Assembly (NCBI GenBank): GCA_016256075.1
Contig: SDVU01000647.1
Coordinates: 1 to 11,596, forward strand
Source: Dictyocoela muelleri
Taxonomy: Eukaryota > Microsporidia
Direction of reading: 5' to 3'
Length of the DNA stretch: 11,596 nt
Below the pieces are notes generated by a model that worked only from the letters and a program-made list of their open reading frames with translations, did no database searches and was not told the DNA's origin. Positions 1 through 6,904 of this stretch are shown one piece after another. The position numbers and the translations under genes were made by a program. The stretch's first letter is position 1; the number at the start of each line of letters is the position of its first letter.

Positions 1-80
1 CAAAATTGATTTCCCCTAATAACACCCCAAACTATTCTCAAAAGTAATTTTTTTGTTTTTTAGTGTTCATTTTGGGTGTT
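1..80. repeat. Right arm of a truncated foldback repeat (family A)
   Basis: This stretch matches the right arm of the complete foldback at 614-861: a block around 'aataacacc' followed by an outer block 'tagtgttcattttgggtgtt'. Orientation is the same as in the right arm of the complete copy, so it is best read as the end of another palindrome whose centre lies before base 1. It is probably a non-autonomous DNA element (MITE-like). No transposase is visible in the part present. Confidence 0.55.
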
Positions 81-613
81 TTTTTGTGTCAAATAAAATG
101 AAAAATAGGTTTGTTGTCTAACTTTTTCAATTTATTATACCTGTGGTATTATAGTGAAATCTCACATTAAATATGTAAAATGTTCAAAAAGTGGATTAAT
201 TAAAATGCAATTGACACTCTGTTAATTACATTTTAATTAATCACTTAAAGCTATAAAAAGATTGTGATTCTGACATATGTGATGTTTAATAAAAAGAATT
301 ACAATAATAACAATAATTTTAATAGTGTTAACCTTAAGCATTTTCACCACGATAGTGCGAGGACGACCTCAGGAATTTATTGCAACCATGAAGTTAAGAA
401 TATTATTGAATACTACCTTCGATTTAGCCGTATTCTGCCTCGACACGTCAATACCTATACCGAAACTTCAGAAAAATACAAATGATATGAGATATACGAG
501 AGTGTCTTGTTAAATACTCATAAAAAGAGGATAATTGAAATTTCAAATTTTTTAAAATAGATTAAAAATTTATCTCTTTCTATGTTTATTTTTTTTACAT
601 TTATATTTTCTTA
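81..613. other. Intergenic spacer, no recognised gene
   Basis: This spacer separates the two family-A repeats. It contains a near-perfect inverted repeat (189-207 pairing with 229-246, one unpaired G). A patch from about 325 to 485 is less AT-rich than its surroundings and is open in two plus-strand frames (62 and 73 residues). Neither translation resembles a family I recognise. The patch may be a remnant of a transposon gene or chance open frames. No promoter-like CCC run stands directly before either ATG. Confidence 0.4.
189..246. repeat. Short palindrome
   Basis: The arms 189-207 and 229-246 are reverse complements apart from a single extra G in the left arm, around a 21-base loop. The bases are mostly A and T (aattaattaaaatg type), so part of the match could be composition. 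The full 18-bp pairing makes chance less likely. Function unknown. Confidence 0.5.
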
Positions 614-861
614 AATTAACACCAAAAATGAACACTAAAAAATGTTTTTTCAAAGAGTTCGTGGTGTTATTATGGATATCAACTCTTTTAAAAAATATAA
701 ATAAAATTTCTATTTCGAGACAATGTCCTAAATAGAAATTTTAAAGTATATTTTTTTTTCAAAAAGTTTACTTCCTCTAATAAAACCACAACTCTTCTCA
801 ATAACACGTTTTTTCAAATTTTTTAGTGTTCATTTTTGGTGTTCATTTTTAGTGTTAATTT
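614..861. mobile_element. Complete foldback / MITE-like element (family A)
   Basis: The left half (614-690) and right half (about 757-861) are imperfect reverse complements. The outer block reads 'aacaccaaaaatgaacac' on the left and its complement on the right, followed inward by 'gtggtgttatta' against 'taataaaaccac'. At the centre, 703-715 and 730-742 form a perfect 13-bp stem with a 14-base loop. The right end carries one extra copy of the short unit 'catttttagtgtt'. A related arm lies at 1-80. No coding capacity. Such an element would be moved, if at all, by a transposase encoded elsewhere; the superfamily cannot be told from the ends. Confidence 0.65.
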
Positions 862-1500
862 CGGATACAGTAAGAGACTCAGTACCGACATATGTCACGC
901 GCTTCGAGCAGCTATATTATAAATATTCTAAATTTTTTTATAAAATAAATTGCAGGCTAATACTCACATTTTAAAAATTCATTGTTTACTCCCACTAGAA
1001 TCTCTTTATCATTCCCCAGATGATTCTCAAATTCCCATCCATATAGCGAATATTCAACAAAATAAAAAAAGGGGTGACAATTCGACTGCAAAAAATTAAA
1101 TTGTATAAAGTGAAAGTAGTAGATAACAGAGTAACATGGCTTTCAGACGTTAATAAATATACACGTTAATGATAAGAGAATATCTAATGATTTTTGTACG
1201 GAATAAGTATTATATCGACGAATAAAGCTTATTCAAAACAAGAATCATTATTTATTCGCTTATAAATGCCGAATTAACATTTTATAGAGGGATCTGAAAT
1301 CTGTGTTAGACTAGAAATGCTACATTGATCATTCTGATTTGTGAAAATCAATAAATTGTATGCATTAGAGAAATTATCTTATAAATCTATTATCGAATAA
1401 AAAAAAGCAAAAAAAATTGTAATAAACACGCAATCTCAGTAAAAAGAGAAGATTTTAACATATATTTTGTGCTCAAATGCGATAGGTATAAGATAAAAAT
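862..1500. other. Intergenic stretch, nothing recognised
   Basis: No open frame of useful length and no RNA gene is visible. The stretch 880-910 is slightly richer in C and G than its surroundings. Only weak short inverted matches (for example 'cgaataaa' near 1219 with 'tttattcg' near 1251) are present, which AT-rich sequence can give by chance. Confidence 0.4.
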
Positions 1501-1711
1501 TTAAGAAAAAGGTTCAAATATAAAAGATTCATGCAATTCTTTGCAAAATAATTATCCCGATTTTTTATTATAAATTGATTTATTAACATATTTAGTATAT
1601 TTTAAAATCTAGATATATTAAAATTAGAATAAATCAATTTTATAAAAAATGTTATATTTTTTATAATTAGCAAAAAATTCATGAATCTTTTTTATTTTGC
1701 CTTTTTCTTAA
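1501..1711. mobile_element. Foldback / MITE-like element (family B)
   Basis: The two halves are reverse complements with moderate divergence. The outer ends 'ttaagaaaaagg' (1501-1512) and 'cctttttcttaa' (1700-1711) pair perfectly. Further in, 'aaaagattcatg' and the reverse complement of 'catgaatcttttt' match, as does 'attgatttatt' on both sides of the centre near 1600. It has no coding capacity and no sequence in common with the other foldbacks here. Target duplications cannot be picked out in the AT-rich flanks. Confidence 0.6.
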
Positions 1712-1727
1712 GCTAAACTTTTCCTTG

Positions 1728-1788
1728 TCTCTAACCGAAGTATACACCGTTATTTTTTCATTATTTATTTCATTTTATAATAATAATA
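1728..1788. repeat. Dispersed direct repeat, copy 1
   Basis: This copy begins with 'tctctaaccgaagta' and continues into 'cattatttattt'. It is about 80% identical by eye to 2220-2280, with small gaps. Its 'ctctaaccg' core also recurs at 6228-6238 in the right arm of the large foldback. It could be the remnant of an element end or of a short retroposed sequence. The family is not recognised. Confidence 0.45.
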
Positions 1789-1794
1789 CGGAAC

Positions 1795-1808
1795 CCCGAA
1801 ATTTCGGG
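1795..1808. repeat. Perfect 14-bp palindrome cccgaaatttcggg
   Basis: This is a perfect self-complementary sequence with six G:C pairs in a very AT-rich context. It could be a protein-binding site or the trace of an element end. Nothing nearby gives it a function. Confidence 0.5.
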
Positions 1809-1964
1809 CAAGCGAAAATTTTGTCCCAATTTTAATACGAAATTGTAAATATAAATTTTACTATTAAAGGGTAAATATTAAAATTATTTTTTTACCCATT
1901 TTTTAAACATCAAAAAAATTTGAAAATTTATAATTTTGGTATACCTACGGGATTGTTACAGCCT

Positions 1965-2153
1965 GTTAAAAATAAGAAATCATAATCCAAAGTAGGAGCG
2001 AATATGATTTATTTGAAATAAGCTTAATATGACAAAATAAACTCGTAATATAATAATTATTTTTATATTTACGAGTTTATATCGGTATTTAAAGTTTATT
2101 TCAAATATAATTAATTTCTCACCTTCTCTCGATGACGATTTCTTATTTTGAAC
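1965..2153. mobile_element. Foldback / MITE-like element (family C)
   Basis: The halves 1965-2048 and 2069-2153 are reverse complements with scattered differences. The outer ends read 'gttaaaaataagaaatc' against the complement of 'gatttcttattttgaac'. An inner block 'atttgaaataa' recurs inverted, and a perfect 10-bp stem (2039-2048 with 2069-2078) closes a 20-base tip. It is flanked by the direct repeats at 1728 and 2220. It has no coding capacity; a 60-residue open frame across it is a by-product of the repeat. Confidence 0.65.
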
Positions 2154-2219
2154 CAAATACAAAATTTAGAGTTGGCCGATTTTTCAGTCCACACTTACCT
2201 TCAGTAAAATTTTTCTCTG

Positions 2220-2280
2220 GCCTCTAACCGGAGTAAACGACACTATTTTTATCATTATTTATTTTTCTTTATAAAAATAA
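2220..2280. repeat. Dispersed direct repeat, copy 2
   Basis: This is the second copy of the repeat seen at 1728-1788, in the same orientation: 'cctctaaccggagta' followed by 'tcattatttattttt'. The copies are 490 bases apart and bracket the family-C foldback. They are too short and too diverged to call as terminal repeats of one element. Confidence 0.45.
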
Positions 2281-2399
2281 AACATATATATTTTAAACAT
2301 TTCAATAAATATTTTTTTAATAACTGTTACTTTATGCATTTTCACAAGTTTTTATTATTTATATTTACAAGATTGTATTTGTTTTTTAATTGTAACAAT

Positions 2400-2548
2400 C
2401 CGCCTTTAGGAGAACTTCGCCCTTTTATTTTGGCAATATGGCGACAATTAGCATATTGATAAATTATCGCTTTACTATTTCCATCACTTTCTTTTAATTT
2501 AGAAAGGCCCCTTTGAGAAGGCGTTAACGCCCACATTGAGAAACACTG
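2400..2548 (-). mobile_element. Possible solitary hAT-type transposon terminus
   Basis: Read on the minus strand from 2548, the sequence opens with CAGTGTTTCTCAA, the shape of many hAT terminal repeats (CAGNG followed by TTCTCAA). It then runs into the perfect 12-bp palindrome GGCGTTAACGCC (2520-2531) and a relatively GC-rich stretch with CTCAAAGGGGCC. A second sub-block with 'aaggcgg' and 'gggcgaa' lies near 2400-2425. No matching opposite end or 8-bp target duplication (2549-2556, atctagac) is found, so only one end remains. The 109-residue minus-strand open frame across it (2342-2671) has no recognisable domain and is probably fortuitous. Confidence 0.35.
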
Positions 2549-3759
2549 ATCTAGACGATTGATCCTTACCTGTAAGCTATCGATATACATGATTGTATAC
2601 AAGATCTTTTCTTTACTGATGATGAGAATTGTTAAGTAAAAACAATAAAAAATTTTCTTGTAACTCACCATAATTTATTTACCTTTTTTTCTATATAAAA
2701 TTTTATCAACCAATAGATAACCATCAATAACGATGACAATTATTAAATATTATTATAAATAAAATGTCAATCTAAATATCTCGATATTAAATTTCAATTG
2801 TACATAACGCTGACTTATCATTGTCGTTACCACTGTACACGAAAATAGTTAATGTTTTAAATTTTTGCCGTTATTTATTTCTGAATTGTTAATTGTAATG
2901 CTAAATTTAGATTAAAAGTTTCAAAAATTTTAGGAAACAAAGATATTTCAATAATATTAAAAAATGGTTTATGCATAAATAATATTAATAATTAGAAACC
3001 TTTTTATATATTACATTTTATAATATCTATAAACCAACCTAGAGAGTTGATATACCTTAATTCGCCAAAAAAAGTAAAATGAAATTAGGTCATGTTTGTT
3101 ACAGCGCATTTGATTTTTATCACGCATTTTATTTTTAAATAAAAATTTACCCATAAAGTTGGGAAGAAAAAGTGGAAGAAAGAAATAGTATAAATGAAGA
3201 GGTTATGTCATGCGGATAAATAGTTAAACTAGATATAACAGAAAGTTATCTAATGCAGTTTATTTCTTATAAAGCTGCACAAAAAATTGGTATCTTAGGA
3301 GCTCATTTCAAATAGTAGACAATGTAAAATTGCATAACAGAAATTAAGTTATACTATAAGCTTCGTTAGTCTTTAATATATGTTTTTTTAATGATTCGAA
3401 ATATTCCTTGTAAATATTTAATGATTTTTCGAGAAAATAGTTTTTGATTGGATGTTTTAGGCTATATTTCAAAATTATTCTCGAAGTTTTCATGGTTATT
3501 TAAATAGTGTTTTATATGTCGACACGTCTTATGAATTTGGTATATAGAAACACTGTTAGTGATTAGCGTGGGGATCTTGAGAAAGCTATATGTGAATATA
3601 TTTTCAAAACAATTGAGCTAATTTGAGGTTATGATACAAATTAGTCTACTATGATAATGTAATGATTTGAGTCTTTTTTCAAAGCGTGAATATAACAAAG
3701 GGGATTAAAGAATGGCCAATGGTTTATAGCTGGCTTTAAAAGAGGGACAAAAAAACGGG
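2549..3759. other. Intergenic stretch of 1.2 kb, nothing recognised
   Basis: No open frame of 60 codons or more that could be a gene starts here, apart from the tail of a fortuitous one ending near 2671. No tRNA or rRNA shape, tandem repeat or long inverted repeat stood out on reading both strands. Composition varies, with G-rich patches around 3160-3210 and 3540-3600, which could be old decayed sequence. Confidence 0.4.
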
Positions 3760-3835
3760 GCCAGATAGCTCAGTGGTTAACACTCTTGAATGTAAAATTT
3801 AAGTATCGTGGTACGAATCCCGCTGACGTCACTCT
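3760..3835 (+). promoter_or_regulatory. tRNA-like head with RNA polymerase III A and B boxes
   Basis: TAGCTCAGTGG (3766-3776) fits the A box and GGTACGAATCC (3810-3820) the B box with one change. The boxes start 44 bases apart, as in a tRNA. It is not a working tRNA: the D stem has no partner, only two of five T-stem pairs and about four of seven acceptor pairs form, and the anticodon arm is an over-long hairpin (CTTGAAT with ATTTAAG). Conservation of the boxes without the cloverleaf suggests a Pol III promoter of a repeat rather than a tRNA gene. The same 93 bases recur at 11504 with only four differences. Confidence 0.65.
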
Positions 3836-4177
3836 TTAATAAATAATGAGAGAATGAATTAAAGCGGTCATAACTATATAATTATAGTATAATATACAGT
3901 TGTTACAGTGTAGTATAGCTGATTAAGACTTGGTATAATATGACAATGAAGCAGAAAGGACTCTTTTATGTGTGGAGATGAGTGCGGCGACGCATCTAGG
4001 CAAAAAGTAGTGAAAAATAAAAATTCATGAAAAGCCACTAATTACCCGTATTTTGCCGAGTCATTGTTAAAACGAAAATCGCGTATACAGATGGGATTCT
4101 GGGTAGCTTAGGAAGTGACGTATTATTAGAACACAAAGAACCAAATGTCACGGAATGCTAGGAAACAACTCTACGGG

Positions 4178-4217
4178 TTGTCAACTATGGATGTTGTCAA
4201 CTATGGATGTTGTCAAC
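4178..4217. repeat. 16-bp tandem repeat, 2.5 units
   Basis: The unit ttgtcaactatggatg occurs twice exactly (4178-4193, 4194-4209), followed by half a unit (4210-4217). It lies in the part of the left arm that has no counterpart in the right arm. The perfect identity suggests recent slippage. Confidence 0.85.
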
Positions 4218-4567
4218 ATGTAATATATACGAAAAGAAACTTTTATTGTTCCAATTGAAAATAAAGACAAAAAAATATTAAAGTAATATATTAAATTGTT
4301 CTTACAGGAAAAATCGTAATACAGATAAATTACGGCCTACATAAATGCTTATTATAGATTGAATAAATATAGACATGGGCCATGGACTATTATTTGTTTT
4401 AAATCCTGATTTACCGAAGATTTATACAGAGAATATTTTGGGATTTGGTAAAAAATCTTTTTGATAACCCATAATAGTGTGAGTATAGAACAACATTTCA
4501 ATATCACATATTATTCATATGACAAAATAAAAATGAAAAGAAAATGAGGTAATGCTTTCTTTTATAT

Positions 4568-4667
4568 CATAAAAAACTATCTTTATTCTTTAAATAAAAA
4601 CCTATCTTTATTCTTATAATAAAAAGCCATCATTATTCTTTTAATAAGAAGCTATCTTTTTTTCTAT
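4568..4667. repeat. 25-bp tandem repeat, 4 units
   Basis: Four consecutive 25-base units start at 4568, 4593, 4618 and 4643, each of the form 'aataaaaagctatc' followed by 'tttattctt'. The last unit is the most degenerate. The array lies in the left-arm segment absent from the right arm. Confidence 0.75.
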
Positions 4668-4859
4668 TTTTTAAAAAATATAATGCGCTATAACCCACAA
4701 GAAAATAAAAATTTTAAATCTTAGTAATGCAAAATTATTTTTGGATGAAGAGCAAATAACAGGTTCTCCAATCGGCTCAAGACACCCGGATCTGTAACTC
4801 TTAATTGGTAAGAGAAAAGAGATGTTTCTAATTTAAAATACGTTTTAAATTACAAGATA

Positions 4860-4867
4860 AATAAATA
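4860..4867. repeat. Target site duplication of the Merlin element (left copy)
   Basis: The eight bases aataaata directly precede the left terminal repeat and are found exactly after the right one (6026-6033). Merlin elements are known to duplicate 8-9 bases. The sequence is AT-rich, so chance identity is possible, but length and position fit exactly. Confidence 0.75.
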
Positions 4868-4917
4868 GGCGCTACTGAACAAAACGTGCCCCCTTATATT
4901 GGGGCAATTTTTGTTCT
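4868..4917. repeat. Merlin left terminal inverted repeat
   Basis: This pairs with 5973-6025. Within it, 4877-4892 and 4901-4916 are also reverse complements apart from a mismatch, so the end can form its own stem-loop around the short 'cttatatt' loop. Confidence 0.88.
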
Positions 4918-5020
4918 GCATATAGGCATTTTATAGTGAAGAAATAAATAAATATTACTTAAAGAATATAGATAACAAATAATGATTAATAAACCATATC
5001 AAAGAAAATAAACTTGGTAA

Positions 5021-5940
5021 TCAATATACTTTAATTAAAAACATCTTTAATAGTTCAAGATAATGAAAATCCATAAGTTTTTTATCTTTATAGTCTAAAA
5101 ACTTTTTTCTAAATTCAAATTCTATTAAAAATGATGCGATATTATCCTGTTTAATGCCGTATTTTCCACTAATTGAAAGTTTCAAATAAGACAAAAGATT
5201 TTAGATAGCATTTGTATGATCATAATATTCATTAATAAATCTAAAACTATGATTTACAGTACAATGAACCATATCAAGATCATCTGCCACTGAAAGATAA
5301 AATAGATAACCATCAGTAACTAAGATGCTATCGTTCTCTATATAATTAACAATTACATCTTTTAAACTCACTGATTGTCTATTAGGCACAATTTTTAAGA
5401 AAAATCATTTCTTATTTGTTTCTTATATACCCCCAGCAGCCTTGTGGTATCTCGAATATCGTCATCCATAGATGTATCATTGCTAATTTTTCCACATCTA
5501 GAAATTACTGATTCATCCACTTGAACACGTATATCAGGTCCTCTAATCTTACTAAAAATCATCTCTAGAATCTTTTAAAATATATCAATCATTTTATTTT
5601 TATAAAGAATGTATGTATGCTCTGATATTGCAGTTATTAAAGAGAAGATATAATTTCATTCATTAAAAAGAAACAAAAACACAAGGAATAATAATTCATT
5701 TAATTGCAATTTTAATCCATTAAATGATATATCTTGAAATATTTATGTTCTCTTAAGGCAATTCTTTTAGCCACATCTATAAAAAGGTAATCTCTCTACC
5801 GTGTTTCTTATTAGTTTAACTGAATTATTAGCATTGCATTTTTCACAGTTTTTTGTTACTTTGATTAATTCAATTCTAACAAGCAAATCAATTGCATCAG
5901 AAGAATTATTAAAAAATGAATCATAAAATTAAATTACCAT
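5021..5940 (-). pseudogene. Merlin-type transposase pseudogene (DDE, ISXO2-like domain)
   Basis: The reading frame of about 306 codons runs from an ATG at 5940 to a TGA at 5021-5023. The N-terminus shows a zinc-ribbon-like pattern (NCEKCN, later FYRCG and KNC). Next comes RGPDIRVQVDES with the first catalytic Asp (codon 5515-5517). VPNRQSVSLKDVI and VTDGY follow with the second Asp (5312-5314), then HCTVNHSFRF and DHTNAI. This order is that of the ISXO2-like transposase domain. The gene is dead. The HTN-x-I motif should be followed by the catalytic Glu, but the codon there is TAA. About seven other in-frame stops interrupt the frame, one at codon 4, and a frameshift lies near 5440-5450 between VDES and VPNR. 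After the HTNAI stop the frame stays recognisable (LLSYLKLSISGKYG) to the end. Confidence 0.88.
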
Positions 5941-5972
5941 GGGGGGGTATAATTTTTCAAAAATTTGCTTTA

Positions 5973-6025
5973 CTGAACAAAACGTGCCCCAATATAAGGG
6001 GGGGCACTTTTTGTTCAGTAGCGCC
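5973..6025. repeat. Merlin right terminal inverted repeat
   Basis: This is the partner of 4868-4917. It is also palindromic: 'actgaacaaaacgtgcccc' and 'ggggcactttttgttcagt' face each other around 'aatataa', so the terminus can extrude as a long stem-loop. A run of seven G accounts for the two-base length difference from the left end. Confidence 0.88.
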
Positions 6026-6033
6026 AATAAATA
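6026..6033. repeat. Target site duplication of the Merlin element (right copy)
   Basis: The bases aataaata directly follow the right terminal repeat and are identical to 4860-4867. Confidence 0.75.
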
Positions 6034-6669
6034 TATACGAAAATAAAAAAATCTAAGATACATAGCGTTTTTGAAATTATGTGCCTCGCGCCAAATTTGC
6101 TAAATGTCTATATATCTCTGGATTTTAATTATTAATTATTTATTTATTTATCTTGTTATTTTAAACTTATTTGAAATTAGAAATATACTCTATACTCTTA
6201 CCAATTAAGACTTACAGATCTGGGTAGTCTCTAACCGGTTTGAAAGTCGAAAAACGTTATTCTATATCTTTTGATTAATTATGAAAATGGAAAATTATTA
6301 AAATGGAGAATTATTAAAATAGTGAATTTGGCGAATTATGAATTTGACAAATTGGTTACCAGGTAGATATTTATATCAGATTTTGGTATTTAGATCTTTG
6401 GTTTATTGATTTTTAAGTTATACGTCATGCCTAGGTTATCTACAGGTCTAGCTGTATATACAATTTCCATTTTATCAATGATTCGTTGTAATAGCGGTAA
6501 TTATAGACATATTCAGGAATTTTATGTGTCACAATTGTTTAAGAGAAGCGTTGTCGCATAAATATGAAGCTCTTTTATAATCCATAGATACATTAGACTA
6601 AGTCTTAATCAACTATACCTTTTAACAGCGGTATTTTAATACTATAGTTATTTACTGCTTAATATAAAT

Positions 6670-6751
6670 CTTAATTATTTATTAAAATGAGTTTAAAACA
6701 ATGCGAAGCAGGTAATTAAATATTACATTATAGAGTATTAATAATTAAGCC
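6670..6751 (-). repeat. Degenerate copy of the tRNA-like head (right end of the large foldback)
   Basis: Read on the minus strand, it aligns with 3760-3860: 'ttaatactctataatgtaa' against 'ttaacactcttgaatgtaa', and 'ttttaataaataatt' against 'ctttaataaataatg'. The A box is partly deleted and the B box is lost, so this end is unlikely to promote transcription. It ends about 150 bases past the MUS81 stop codon. Confidence 0.55.
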
Positions 6752-6904
6752 ATTACACAGAGTACCTTTTGATTATTGTAATTAATAATCCTCGATATTT
6801 TAAATTTTCTGAAATAATGAAAATGTGAGTTTAAAAATTCGACATGAGGTGTTTTAAACTTAAAATTAAAAAAAGTAGGAATGAAAAAAAAATTTAAATA
6901 ATTA

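Larger units (their letters stand above)
4868..6025 (-). mobile_element. Merlin (IS1595/ISXO2-like) DNA transposon, full length but dead
   Basis: The element is 1158 bp, bounded by inverted repeats of about 50 bp (4868-4917 and 5973-6025) that both begin ggcgctactgaacaaaa. They differ at a few positions and by two bases in a C run. It is flanked by an 8-bp target duplication. Inside, on the minus strand, lies one transposase pseudogene (5021-5940). Each terminal repeat is itself a hairpin. The element sits near the centre of the large tRNA-headed foldback, so it arrived after that structure existed. Cut-and-paste transposition is the known mode for the family; this copy cannot make its own enzyme. 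Confidence 0.9.
3760..6751. mobile_element. Large tRNA-headed inverted-repeat (foldback) element
   Basis: The left arm (3760-4867) and right arm (about 6130-6751, reversed) are homologous. Matching blocks include the tRNA-like head at the outer ends, 'ctgattaagactt' near 3920 against 'aagtcttaatcaac' near 6601, a TAATTACC...TCATTG...GTATACAG block near 4040-4090 against 6430-6500, and an inner block (4786-4867) about 85% identical to its partner near 6135-6220. Middle blocks look about 65-70% identical. The left arm holds some 600 extra bases (4140-4740), including two tandem repeats. A Merlin transposon (4868-6025) interrupts the element; without it and one target copy the element would be about 1.8 kb with a spacer near 110 bases. 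No protein is encoded apart from that insertion. It could be one foldback element or two tail-to-tail copies of a tRNA-derived retroposon; no outer target duplication was found. Confidence 0.6.

Noticed and set aside
2342-2671. 109-codon minus-strand open frame as a gene
   Set aside because: Most of it covers the hAT-like end and its flank. There is no recognisable domain, no C run before the ATG, and the hydrophobic start followed by low-complexity Asn/Lys looks like AT-rich noise.
3760-3835. Genuine tRNA gene
   Set aside because: A and B boxes are good, but the D, T and acceptor stems fail to pair and the anticodon loop has the wrong size. Identity with the other copy extends past the tRNA length, as in a dispersed repeat.
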